Of a stretch of DNA of 64,000 nt, positions 8,786 through 17,466 are shown piece by piece. Made by a program: the position numbers and the translations under genes. This stretch comes from PWXP01 sp034005525. Lineage in GTDB: Bacteria > Planctomycetota > Planctomycetia > Pirellulales > Thermoguttaceae. The DNA lies in the NCBI GenBank assembly GCA_034005525.1, contig JAVEUP010000013.1, positions 10,238 to 74,237 on the forward strand. The letters run 5' to 3'. How positions within the stretch are numbered: position 1 is the stretch's first letter; every line of letters starts with the position of its first letter. The notes under the pieces were generated by a model that was given only the letters and a program-made list of their open reading frames with translations, had not been told where the DNA came from and searched no databases.

Positions 8786-10195
8786 ATGAACATACGATGG
8801 CGACGGCGTCTTCTTTCGTTGGCAGGCGATTCAGCGATCGCCTTCTCGGCCCTGTTGCTCGGCCCCCATGCAGGCCAGTGCCAGACGGATTCGGCGCGCA
8901 CACTGAAACCGTCGCGAACAACCGAGACTGTTTCGGCCAAGGCCGCCCGGGACGCGCCGCTCATCCTTAATCCCGATACGGGCTGGTGCTGGTTTCAGGA
9001 CGAGCGTGCGATCATCGACAACGGCCAACTCCTACTGGCAGGCGTGAGTTCGCACGGCGACATCACCGTGACGGTGCATCATCTGGCGAGCGGTGACACG
9101 GCGGTGCACGTGCTCCACCCGCGACTGCAGGCGAACGACCACGCCGTACCCGCGCTGATGGTCCTGCCGGATGGGCGGTATCTGGCCTCGTATTCCAAGC
9201 ACGGCGGCGACGCGACGTTGTGGCGCATCTCAGAGCGTTCCGGCGATGCGTCGGCGTGGCACCCCGAACAACGGTTTGACCATGGGGCGCGCGTGACCTA
9301 CTCGAACCTCTACTTCATGGCGGACGAAGGGCGGAACGGCCGCGTTTACAACTTCATCCGGGCCTACCAGTGGGATCCTAGCTTCATTGTGTCCGAAGAC
9401 CACGGTGCGAGCTGGCGGGCCGGCGGCCGGCTTATCGACGGCGGAGCCGGTTCCACCCGCCCCTACGTGCGATATAAGGGCAATGGCGCAAACACCATCC
9501 ACTTCATCACGACGGAAGGGCACCCCAACCGGCATGCGAACAGCATCTATCATGGCTACATCCGCGGCGGGAAGGCCTTCCGCAGCGACGGAACGGCTGT
9601 CAGCGACGACGTTTTCAGTATCAACGCGCCGCCCGCGCAAGCGTTTACCAGGGTTTTCCAGGGCGATGAAAAGAACGTCGCCTGGACGAGCGACATCGAA
9701 TTGGACAGCGGCGGGCATCCGTACGTCGCATATTCCGTGATGAAGGATTCGCTTCCGCTCGAAAGCGGCATGCGCGGCAACGACCATCGCTACCATTACG
9801 CGCGGTGGGACGGGACTTGCTGGCGCGACTACGAAATCGCATACGCCGGCTCCCGCCTGTATCCGAAAGAACCCGAGTACACCGGGCTTATCGCACTTCA
9901 TCCCCTCACGCCCAACGTCGTCTACATTTCGGCAGACGTCTATCCAAATTCGGGCAAACCCATCGTAGTGGCCGGCCAGCGGCGCTACGAGATTTTCGAG
10001 GGTGTGACCGAGGATGAGGGAAAGACCTGGCGTTGGAGCCCAGTTACCAGCGGCTCTTCCCAGGATAATTTGCGGCCCCATGTCGCCGCCCGGGGTGATA
10101 CTTGGGCCGTAGTTTGGCTGCGCGGCGAGTATCGAGCATATACCGATTACAGCCAGGCAGCCGTCGGGCTGATTCAGTGCGGGCGGCCGGAGTGA
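8786..10195 (+). CDS. Secreted BNR_4-type beta-propeller protein
   Basis: About 469 residues with a signal-peptide-like N-terminus (Arg-rich start, hydrophobic AFSALLLG, then GQC). The body is a BNR_4-like propeller: GWCWFQDERAII near residue 67, NDHAVPALMVLPDGRYLASYSKHG, and later blades with Trp and Gly-Asp turns. It belongs to the same broad family as the leftward gene 7083-8405 but is clearly divergent. The next gene, heparinase-like, begins about 20 bp after its stop (or overlaps it if a GTG at 10192 is used), so the two are probably co-transcribed. By neighbourhood it likely acts on or binds an acidic polysaccharide outside the cytoplasm; no catalytic residue assignment is possible here. 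Confidence 0.8.
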   Translation: MNIRWRRRLLSLAGDSAIAFSALLLGPHAGQCQTDSARTLKPSRTTETVSAKAARDAPLILNPDTGWCWFQDERAIIDNGQLLLAGVSSHGDITVTVHHLASGDTAVHVLHPRLQANDHAVPALMVLPDGRYLASYSKHGGDATLWRISERSGDASAWHPEQRFDHGARVTYSNLYFMADEGRNGRVYNFIRAYQWDPSFIVSEDHGASWRAGGRLIDGGAGSTRPYVRYKGNGANTIHFITTEGHPNRHANSIYHGYIRGGKAFRSDGTAVSDDVFSINAPPAQAFTRVFQGDEKNVAWTSDIELDSGGHPYVAYSVMKDSLPLESGMRGNDHRYHYARWDGTCWRDYEIAYAGSRLYPKEPEYTGLIALHPLTPNVVYISADVYPNSGKPIVVAGQRRYEIFEGVTEDEGKTWRWSPVTSGSSQDNLRPHVAARGDTWAVVWLRGEYRAYTDYSQAAVGLIQCGRPE

Positions 10196-10215
10196 TTCGT
10201 GAGGATATCCTCTGG

Positions 10216-12168
10216 ATGAAAAGGAGAGGGCCTTTGAAGAGTTCGAGAATCGTTCTAAACGGTATGTTGTGGATAGTAGCGTTCGCATCCTGGCGCCCGG
10301 CCGTGTGCAATGAGGCGCCTTGCGGCGACAACGCCGCGCCGATACCACTGCCGCCATTGGCGTACGACGTGTCGGCTTACGAGCTGGCGCCGCATTTGCG
10401 CGCCGGCGGCCCCCACTGCTGGACACTGGATGAGGCCAGTTCGCTCCTGGTGCGGCGCGTCGCCGCCGAGAAGCAGCGCCGGGAGCTACACGTGGACTAT
10501 TACCGCATCGGTCACACGCTGGCGTTTCCCCTTCCCTTGGCACAGCGGCCCAGTGAAGAACAGCTTCCACCAGGAATCGAGGGCATCCGTTATCCCTGGA
10601 CAACGTGGCTCTCCTGGGAGTTGGAGCGCCGCTGGCGTATCCTGCACGCCGGTTGGCGCGGCCTTGGCGACGAGGAGGCCGGCGGCCTGTTGCAACGCGA
10701 ACTGGCTGCGCTGTCGGAATGGGACGACTTCCTGGCGCCGGGGCGGGGAGTGTCGTTGGTTACCGGGCATCTGGCGGCCAGCCTCTCGATGGCTCTGGCC
10801 GATCCATCAAGCTGGGACCCCGCCCTCCGTGGGCAAGCACTCGCGGCGGCGCAGGCCTTGCTCGATCGTGACGTGCGTCCCTGGTTCGAGCAGACCTGGG
10901 CCGGTGAAAAGCCGCTCACTCCGGCGCGGCTGCACAATATCTCGGTCATTGCACTGGTGCGGAGCGCGCAACTCGCTCGCACCATCGACAGCCCGCTGAC
11001 CGACAGCCTCGACGCCCGGGCGCGCGATGTTCTGCACGCCTGGTGGAAGTTCCGGATGGGCGACGAGCGCCATACCGAAGGGACGGCCTACGACGGCTAC
11101 CTCGCAGATGCAATCACCGAGTGGCTTGCCGGATTGCCCGACCGCGATGCCCTGCTGGCCGCCGGCCGCGAGCCGTCTCTCAGCCTGGCAGAGGAGTGGT
11201 TGCAGCTTACGCTCCCCGGACGCACCGACCTGCACGCGCCGCTGGGCGACGTGGAGCCGGAAATGCCCTTCTGGGCGAATGCACTCATGCGTCTGGCCGC
11301 CTGGTACAACCTCGAAGAGGCCGGCTGGCTGCTGCGCCGCTTCCCACTCGAACGGCTGCCGGCCGCGGCGTTGGCAGCCGTCGCCGACGATGCCCCTTTC
11401 CTGCACAGCGACTTCTCCATGCCGGACGCCGGCCCCGGCGAGCACCTCGCCTCCGTCACCTTGCGCACCGGCTGGGAGAGCCGCGACCTGCTGGTTGCCG
11501 TAGGACTGCCCCGGTGCAACATGGGGCACCTCCACGCAGACGGCGGCCAAGTGATCCTGGGCTGGCGAGGCCGATTCTGGATTACCGACCCGGGCTACCA
11601 GCAGTACCGGCCGGGCGCGGAACGCGAGTACACCATCGGCCCGCAGGCGCATAATGCTCCGGTCATTGGCGGGGTCGCCCAGTCGCGGCGTACCGCGAAG
11701 CTCATTTCGTCGGGAACCGACGGCGCAGGGCGGCAGCACGCGGCCCTCGACCTAACCGGCGGTTACGCCGGTCTGCTCGACGGTGCCTCCGTGCGGCGCG
11801 ATATCTGGCTCGTCCCGGGCGAAGCCCCGGCGGTTATCGTGCGAGATTCGTTTGCTGGCCTTCAGCCGGACGTTGAGGTGCGGACCCACTGGCTGGGCGG
11901 CGCGCACCTGGCGTGGGCGTTCCCGGCCGGTTGGGCCCGCCTGAGCGACGGCGAACATGCCCTGTGGATTGGAACCGCCCCCGGGTCCTTCGAGCCCGGA
12001 GGACTCGCCCGGCCCCCCGGGAGCCGCGGGCCGCTGACACTGGAACACGTGGCCGTGCTGCCGGAAGGAACGGGGGTCCGCTGGTGGGTGTTTCTATGCG
12101 GGGCGACCGAACCGCAAGAACAGTCGCCCCCGCGCATGGGTGGCTTAATAGAAAGTGTAAAAGATTAA
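10216..12168 (+). CDS. Heparinase II/III-like protein
   Basis: About 650 residues. A hydrophobic segment (LNGMLWIVAFASW) at the N-terminus predicts export. The N-terminal half is an all-alpha toroid-like region with WTTWLSWELERRWR; the C-terminal half has the heparinase II/III signature: GHLHADGGQVILGWRGRFW, then DPGYQQYRPG and AHNAPV, where the His in HLHAD and the AHN region are conserved. Known members are polysaccharide lyases on uronic-acid glycans. It directly follows a BNR_4 gene. The start is uncertain: ATG 10216 lacks a clear ribosome site, whereas a TTG at 10234 is preceded by AAGGAGAG at proper distance and would give a shorter signal peptide; a GTG at 10192 overlaps the previous stop. 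Confidence 0.85.
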   Translation: MKRRGPLKSSRIVLNGMLWIVAFASWRPAVCNEAPCGDNAAPIPLPPLAYDVSAYELAPHLRAGGPHCWTLDEASSLLVRRVAAEKQRRELHVDYYRIGHTLAFPLPLAQRPSEEQLPPGIEGIRYPWTTWLSWELERRWRILHAGWRGLGDEEAGGLLQRELAALSEWDDFLAPGRGVSLVTGHLAASLSMALADPSSWDPALRGQALAAAQALLDRDVRPWFEQTWAGEKPLTPARLHNISVIALVRSAQLARTIDSPLTDSLDARARDVLHAWWKFRMGDERHTEGTAYDGYLADAITEWLAGLPDRDALLAAGREPSLSLAEEWLQLTLPGRTDLHAPLGDVEPEMPFWANALMRLAAWYNLEEAGWLLRRFPLERLPAAALAAVADDAPFLHSDFSMPDAGPGEHLASVTLRTGWESRDLLVAVGLPRCNMGHLHADGGQVILGWRGRFWITDPGYQQYRPGAEREYTIGPQAHNAPVIGGVAQSRRTAKLISSGTDGAGRQHAALDLTGGYAGLLDGASVRRDIWLVPGEAPAVIVRDSFAGLQPDVEVRTHWLGGAHLAWAFPAGWARLSDGEHALWIGTAPGSFEPGGLARPPGSRGPLTLEHVAVLPEGTGVRWWVFLCGATEPQEQSPPRMGGLIESVKD

Positions 12169-12181
12169 CCAGATGGTATAG

Positions 12182-12209
12182 TTGACGGCGAGTTTGGGCG
12201 GATTATAAT
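12182..12209 (+). promoter_or_regulatory. Sigma70-type promoter for the LamG PEP-CTERM gene
   Basis: TTGACG (12182-12187) and a perfect TATAAT (12204-12209) are spaced by 16 bp, just after the heparinase-like gene. The expected start near 12216 would give a leader of about 200 nt before ATG 12416. That leader contains a hairpin TGTTCC(N7)GGAACA at 12229-12247 and further GC-rich pairings. Confidence 0.6.
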
Positions 12210-12415
12210 CAGCGGGTAGCGTCTTGAGTGTTCCTGTTCGGGGAACAGAGTCCGGTTCGAGGCATGTGGTTTCACTCTGCTGTTGCCTGGCCGTGCGAGC
12301 CAAGGTTTCGGCGAGTGGAAGGACGACGCAAACCGGTCGGGGAGACAATACCCGGCGTGTGTCCGGGAGCCGCGAACGGTCGTTTGGCTTATCGCTTATC
12401 CGAGGCTTGGCAATC

Positions 12416-14836
12416 ATGGTCCGGACATACTGGCTCACGACTCTCATCGCAGCCGCTATCGTGGCGGCAGCCGAAGCAAACTGTGCAAACGCTGCCCTGG
12501 TCGGCCTTTGGCGGTTCGACGAGGGGATTACCTCGGGCGGAACTGCGTGGCCGACTGCGTACGATGCCTCCGGGCACACCTTGCACGGGACGCTCACGGC
12601 TTTATCCGGGAGCGTGATTCCGCAACGGATCGACGGGTCGCCCGGGTCGCCCAGCGCAACGGGCACTGCAACCGGCGCGCTGCGGTTCGGCGCCGATATC
12701 GGCGGGAACAACCAACTCAATCGGGTGTCGATCCTGTACAAGAACGTCTTCGACGACATTCTCAACAGCCCGGCCGCAACCGGCCAGATTACTTTTGCGG
12801 CCTGGGTGTCCAGCGAACAGGCGAACGAAGTTGCCGACAAGACCGTGTATGGGCGGATCGTGCAGCGCTCGAACTGGTACTATTATTTGGACGCCTTGAA
12901 CACAATCGACTCGTTCGGCGGCAATTTCACCAACCCGGCCTTCGGTATGTTTGACTTGACCCAAACCGCGTTGCCTGTCAGCCCTGACAGCAGCACGTCG
13001 CCTACTTGGACCCATACGGCATTGACCTTTGATGGAGAGTGGGCACGGTTCTACCGGGACGCCTCGCTGGTCCATTCCATCGATTTACGCAGTCCACCCC
13101 GCGCCATTGCCAGCCAGGGAACCGCCGGGATGTCGATTGGAGGAGAAGGGGGCGGGACACGGCAGGTGGTGGGCGCACTGGACGACGTAGCCATCTTCAA
13201 CAAGGCGCTGGGCCAAGCCGAAATCGCGCAGATCATGGCCGGCGACTTCACCGGCTTCCTGTCGCCTTCCGCCAACGCCGTCAGCGCACTCCAGCCGTCG
13301 CACTACTACCGTTTCTTCGAGGACGGCGGTGTGCAGGCGAGCGACAGCGGGTTCGCGGCCGCGAAGAGGCCGGGAATGATGCAGTTCAATACGCCTTCAA
13401 CCTTCAACGTCGCCGGCCCGGGGCCCGACGACGGGCTATTGGGCTTCCTGGGAACCAACAGCGCGTACAGTCCCGACGGGCTGCCCAGTAGTGGTACCCC
13501 GCGAGCACTCGACCTGGGACCCGGTTCGAACTTTGCCGCTGAGCAGATGACGGTTTCCATGTGGATCAAGGCCCCGGAAGGCAAGGCCTATGCCTGGGAC
13601 CGCTTGTTCACGAACAACCAAACGACGGCGAACAACAACTTCACAATCGTGATGACCGAGGCGACCGATTATGGCAACGTCTGGGGTCTTTGGCTGGCGA
13701 CGGGGACGGGCAACGGCGATGCCAAGTTTCTGCCGAAGACGACACTCGACCTGGCGGACGGTAACTGGCACTATATCTTCGCGGTCCGGGAGGGCGACAA
13801 CCGGAACTTCAAGCTGATGATCGACGGCGTCGACTACACCACCAAGCTCGAAAACCCCAGCGTGCAGAATCTGGGCACCGAAGGCAGCAACGCTTGGATC
13901 GGCGGCCGAACCTCAACCGCGGTGGTGTTCGATGGCATGATCGACGAGCCGGCTATTTGGGTCGGACAGGCGCTGACGGTTCATCAGGGCAGGGCGCTGT
14001 ACTTCGCCGCAAAACCAGACCCGTACGCTGCGGCCGTCAACGACCTGCGACCGTCGCACTACTACCGCTTTGACGAGGACGGCGGGTTGCGAGCAAGCGA
14101 CGGCGGGTTCGGCGGGCCAAATCGGCCGGGCATCATGACCACGATTGGCTCTGCCACACTGGACACAGCCGGGCCGCGGCCCGGCTCCGGGTTTGTGGGC
14201 TTCTGGGACACCAACAGTGCGTTTTATCCCAACGGTTCGCGGGCAATGGATCTGGGTGATAGTTCGCAATTCGCCGCGGACGCGATGACCGTGGCCATGT
14301 GGTTCCAAGCCCCCAGCGACCGCACCTACACCTGGAACCGCCTGTTCACCAACAATCGGACTCGGGCAAACGACGGCTTCGCGGTCGCGCTGACCGACGC
14401 TGCGGGACACGAGGGGCTTTGGATTGCCACCGGCGATACCACGGCTGACGCGTGGATGCTGCCCACAGCAACTCTGAACCTCTCCGACGACAAGTGGCAC
14501 ATGCTGGTCGCCATCCGCGACGGCGATAAGCCCGAGGACATCAAGCTCGTTGTTGACGGGGTCGACGTCACGGGCGACCTGATTGGCGGCAACAATAATC
14601 TTTCAATCCAAGGGACCGGCGGCGCCTGGATCGGCGGAGCTTCCAGCGGCACATACGGCGTATTCAACGGCCGGATGGACGACGTGGCAATTTGGGTCGG
14701 CACGGCATTGACCGTCGATCAGGCGATAGGGCTATACCTCGCTGCGATTCCGGAGCCAGGTACACCGCTGCTGGCTGTCATGGCAGTTCTCGGCCTGCTG
14801 ACCGTGCGCCGGCGAAGGATCAGAGGAACTGCGTAG
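12416..14836 (+). CDS. LamG-repeat PEP-CTERM protein
   Basis: About 806 residues. A signal peptide (WLTTLIAAAIVAAAEANCANA) is followed by three LamG/concanavalin-like jelly-roll modules. The first begins at ALVGLWRFDEG; the second and third begin with the near-identical phrases LQPSHYYRF and LRPSHYYRF and are an internal duplication, each containing a Trp-rich MWxxAP strand, RLFTNN and a DGxxD loop. The C-terminus IPEPGTPLLAVMAVLGLL plus an RRRR cluster is a PEP-CTERM sorting signal, processed by an exosortase and expected to direct surface attachment. Such proteins usually bind carbohydrate or build surface layers. It has its own promoter at 12182-12209 and lies downstream of BNR and heparinase-like genes on the same strand. 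Confidence 0.88.
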   Translation: MVRTYWLTTLIAAAIVAAAEANCANAALVGLWRFDEGITSGGTAWPTAYDASGHTLHGTLTALSGSVIPQRIDGSPGSPSATGTATGALRFGADIGGNNQLNRVSILYKNVFDDILNSPAATGQITFAAWVSSEQANEVADKTVYGRIVQRSNWYYYLDALNTIDSFGGNFTNPAFGMFDLTQTALPVSPDSSTSPTWTHTALTFDGEWARFYRDASLVHSIDLRSPPRAIASQGTAGMSIGGEGGGTRQVVGALDDVAIFNKALGQAEIAQIMAGDFTGFLSPSANAVSALQPSHYYRFFEDGGVQASDSGFAAAKRPGMMQFNTPSTFNVAGPGPDDGLLGFLGTNSAYSPDGLPSSGTPRALDLGPGSNFAAEQMTVSMWIKAPEGKAYAWDRLFTNNQTTANNNFTIVMTEATDYGNVWGLWLATGTGNGDAKFLPKTTLDLADGNWHYIFAVREGDNRNFKLMIDGVDYTTKLENPSVQNLGTEGSNAWIGGRTSTAVVFDGMIDEPAIWVGQALTVHQGRALYFAAKPDPYAAAVNDLRPSHYYRFDEDGGLRASDGGFGGPNRPGIMTTIGSATLDTAGPRPGSGFVGFWDTNSAFYPNGSRAMDLGDSSQFAADAMTVAMWFQAPSDRTYTWNRLFTNNRTRANDGFAVALTDAAGHEGLWIATGDTTADAWMLPTATLNLSDDKWHMLVAIRDGDKPEDIKLVVDGVDVTGDLIGGNNNLSIQGTGGAWIGGASSGTYGVFNGRMDDVAIWVGTALTVDQAIGLYLAAIPEPGTPLLAVMAVLGLLTVRRRRIRGTA

Positions 14837-14948
14837 CGACTATTCACTTGCGCCCCAGCGTCATGCCGCCTGGTATCGGACGCATGCCAACTGGGCTTTG
14901 ATGTTTGGATATTCTCTTTTGCGGCCCAAGACCGCAAGGCAGGGCGAT

Positions 14949-15959
14949 ATGGAAATCTACCGAAGCGGCAACAGTCGGGTTCGGCCCCTACACGGTTTTA
15001 CCCTGGTCGAGTTGCTGGTCGTTATTGCTATTATCGGCATTCTCATTGCCCTGCTGCTGCCGGCAGTGCAGGCGGCGCGCGAGGCGGCGCGGCGAATTCA
15101 GTGCGCGAATCATCTGAAGCAAATCGGCCTGGCCCTGTTGACCTACGAAAGCGCCCACCGCGCCTTTCCACCCGCGGCAATCGTGTCCGGTCCAAACCCG
15201 GGACCGAGCGACAACACGTATCCTCAATGTGCGTGGTTGGTTTGGGAAGATGCCCTGGCCACGAGCGGGGCCGGCCGCCACGGGACGAGTTGGATGCTGT
15301 TGATCCTGCCCATGATGGAGCAGGGCGCGCTGCACGGCAACTGGAATTTCCGGACCAACGTGAAGGGCAATCGGGCTTTGGCTCAAACCGATATTCCCAC
15401 CTTCTACTGCCCCTCGCGGCGGAACGAGGTCCGCCAAGGGATCGACTCCCAGATGGTTTTCGACGGCATGACCGGCGGCGGCACCGACTATGGTGGCTGC
15501 ATCGGCGGCGGCGATTGCTGTTTCAACGTCCCAGCGGAAACCCATCCTATCACCGGGCCCTGGTGGCATCAGAGCGGTAATGCCGGCATCCTCCTGCCAA
15601 ACAAGTCCACCCGAATATCGGCAATCACGGACGGGACCTCCAACACGATCATGCTTGGCGAGATGCAGCGGATGTACGGCAGCCAAGCCCGCGAGAAGAG
15701 CCTTGATGGCTGGGCGGTAGGCGGCGCCTCAAACCTTTTCGACGGCGCCACGGGGCATAATGCTCCCGGATCCGGCCGAGAAGACAACAACCAAGGGATC
15801 AACGGCCCCTGGTTCCAATCCCCGGGCAGCGACCACCCCGGGGGAGCACACTTCGGCATGGCCGACGGCAGCGTGCAATTTTTAAGCGAAAACCTGAACG
15901 CAATGATCTTCGAACGCCTCTGCACGATGCAAGAGGGCGTGCCGGCGGGCGACTTCTGA
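14949..15959 (+). CDS. DUF1559 prepilin-like secreted protein
   Basis: About 336 residues. The type IV pilin-like N-terminus has GFTLVELLVVIAIIG from about residue 17 with the Glu at position +5 after Gly, then a hydrophobic helix and QAAREAARRIQCANHLKQIG, the hallmark of planctomycete DUF1559 proteins. The C-terminal part has TSNTIMLGE and ADGSVQFLSENL, also typical. These proteins are abundant in the phylum; their job is not established, but processing by a prepilin peptidase and assembly at the cell surface is inferred. ATG 14949 places the pilin motif near the N-terminus; upstream in-frame ATG/TTG codons at 14898-14903 are less likely. It is followed by the hairpin at 16041-16065. Confidence 0.9.
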   Translation: MEIYRSGNSRVRPLHGFTLVELLVVIAIIGILIALLLPAVQAAREAARRIQCANHLKQIGLALLTYESAHRAFPPAAIVSGPNPGPSDNTYPQCAWLVWEDALATSGAGRHGTSWMLLILPMMEQGALHGNWNFRTNVKGNRALAQTDIPTFYCPSRRNEVRQGIDSQMVFDGMTGGGTDYGGCIGGGDCCFNVPAETHPITGPWWHQSGNAGILLPNKSTRISAITDGTSNTIMLGEMQRMYGSQAREKSLDGWAVGGASNLFDGATGHNAPGSGREDNNQGINGPWFQSPGSDHPGGAHFGMADGSVQFLSENLNAMIFERLCTMQEGVPAGDF

Positions 15960-16040
15960 ACCGGTTGCCATTCGCCGCGCTCTACGCCCAAGGCAGCACA
16001 CTGCCACGAACTGCACCCGGCACCGCGGGAGGCGTAAAGA

Positions 16041-16065
16041 TGATGGGGGCTTCTCGCCCCCATCA
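16041..16065. terminator. Intrinsic-terminator-like hairpin between convergent genes
   Basis: A perfect 10-bp stem, TGATGGGGGC with GCCCCCATCA, closes a 5-nt loop TTCTC. There is no following U-tract. It lies between the stop of the DUF1559 gene and the stop of the small lipoprotein gene, so it could end transcription from both sides. Confidence 0.6.
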
Positions 16066-16111
16066 GCCTGGGAATCGGGATCATACCCGTAAGCGGCCAT
16101 GCCGGAGCACA

Positions 16112-16237
16112 CTAGTCCGCAGGTGTTGTCACGGAAGCTGGTGGGGCTCCGTTGCCGCCTGTTGCCGGCGTGCATCCGACCAGAGCGCCGAGGCAGAAGA
16201 CCGATAGTACGCACACGAGTAACACACGTCGAATCAT
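16112..16237 (-). CDS. Small lipoprotein (41 aa)
   Basis: A 41-residue protein beginning MIRRVLLVCVLSVFC with a lipobox LVGC at about residue 21, leaving a mature peptide of about 20 residues (CTPATGGNG...). GGAGG lies 5 bases before ATG 16237; an adjacent ATG at 16240 is too close to the ribosome site. Small lipoproteins often accompany DUF1559 genes in planctomycetes; here the DUF1559 gene is convergent. Function unknown. Confidence 0.65.
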   Translation of the reverse strand: MIRRVLLVCVLSVFCLGALVGCTPATGGNGAPPASVTTPAD

Positions 16238-16520
16238 CATTTCCTCCCATTGGCTAGGGTTACAGGAACTCGAAACCTTCATTTTATGGGATACGCGTCC
16301 CGGCTGCAACCGCCGCCGCCGAGGCTGAGCGGGCTGACATACCCCTAATGAAGGGCTCGCGTACATCCCGTTCGGCTTAACTCCGGACGGCGGAATACCG
16401 ATTCCAAGTTAATAGGAGGATTTGGCGCGCCGTGGTCGCGATGGCTTCCGGCTGTGCGGACATGGGCCAGTCCTCTTGTATGACCCAATCTGCGTTCGTT
16501 CTATTCCCGCAGTTTTTCGT

Positions 16521-17435
16521 ATGACCCGGATCGATTCCCAGGTGCGGGCTGCCCGCGGCCCGCACGCCTGGAACACTTCGCGGCTTCCGCTGCGTCTGGG
16601 TGGTTGGGAGTTGTTGGAGCAGTCGGCCGAGGGGGAGTTCGCGCGTGTGTATCGCGCTCGCCCCGCGGAAGGCAGCCCCGACCGGCCGGCCGCCTACGCG
16701 CTGAAGGTGCTGCGGCCTGAGTGGGAGTCCCATCCTCAGGCCGTCGCGCTGCTGGCGCGTGAAGCGCAACTCGGCCGCAGGCTCTCACACCCACACTTGG
16801 TTTCCGTGCTTGCCGCGCGAGTACGCGAGGCGCCGCGGTATCTGGTGATGCCGTGGCTCGATGGCAAGACGCTGGGCGCCCTGTTGAAGCAGGCCGTGCC
16901 GCCCGAGTTACCGGAGGTTCTCTGGATTGCCCGGCAGACCGCCGAGGCTCTGGCCGCCCTGCACTCGCTCGGCTGGATGCATGGCGACGTGAAGTCGGAG
17001 AACCTACTGGTCTCACCCACCGGGCACGTGACCTTGCTCGACCTGGGTTTCGCCCGGCGCCGAAACGAGGAGGTCACGGCGGCCGACCGAATCGTGACGG
17101 GAACCTGTGCCTACCTGGCGCCCGAGCTTCTCCACTCCCGCCTGAGAGCCGACATCCGTAGCGACTTGTACAGCCTGGGGGTGGTGTTGTTCGAGGCGCT
17201 CAGCGGCCGCTTGCCGTATTCGGGGCAGACCTTGGTCGAGTTGATTGAGCAACATCAGCGAGCTGCCCCGCCGGACCTGGGGCGATTCAATCCCCAGATT
17301 CCCGGTGAAGTCGTGGACCTGGTCCGTCGTCTTCTGGCAAAGGATCCGCTCCGTCGGCCACAGAACCCCAGAGATCTGGTCGCGGAACTCGTCCAACTAG
17401 AGATCGCCACGTTCGGCGAACGGAGCGTGGCGTAA
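16521..17435 (+). CDS. Serine/threonine protein kinase (Pkn2/Hanks type)
   Basis: About 304 residues, essentially a lone kinase domain with no transmembrane segment. Motifs: a Gly-poor P-loop SAEGEFARVY (~35-44), invariant Lys62 in YALKVL, Glu81 in the C-helix, catalytic loop HGDVKSEN (154-161, Gly replacing the usual Arg of HRD), DLG (174-176) in place of DFG, TGTCAYLAPE activation segment, and SDLYSLGVVLFEALSG. HGD and DLG variants occur in bacterial kinases, so activity is likely. ATG 16521 is used; AGGAGG at about 16414 is too near a TTG at 16422 to decide. It is convergent with the SDR gene, 31 bp apart. Substrates cannot be predicted. Confidence 0.88.
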   Translation: MTRIDSQVRAARGPHAWNTSRLPLRLGGWELLEQSAEGEFARVYRARPAEGSPDRPAAYALKVLRPEWESHPQAVALLAREAQLGRRLSHPHLVSVLAARVREAPRYLVMPWLDGKTLGALLKQAVPPELPEVLWIARQTAEALAALHSLGWMHGDVKSENLLVSPTGHVTLLDLGFARRRNEEVTAADRIVTGTCAYLAPELLHSRLRADIRSDLYSLGVVLFEALSGRLPYSGQTLVELIEQHQRAAPPDLGRFNPQIPGEVVDLVRRLLAKDPLRRPQNPRDLVAELVQLEIATFGERSVA

Positions 17436-17466
17436 GGCGAGGCGCGCGGCCAGGCCGGTTTTCCGC

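Noticed and set aside
9230..10603. A 457-residue minus-strand frame across the BNR/heparinase-like junction
   Set aside because: It spans two recognised genes on the other strand and shows no motifs.
12320..12390. GACGCAAA in the leader of the LamG gene, as in c-di-GMP-I riboswitches
   Set aside because: The partner GGCAAACC segment and the paired elements of that aptamer could not be completed, so I do not call a riboswitch.
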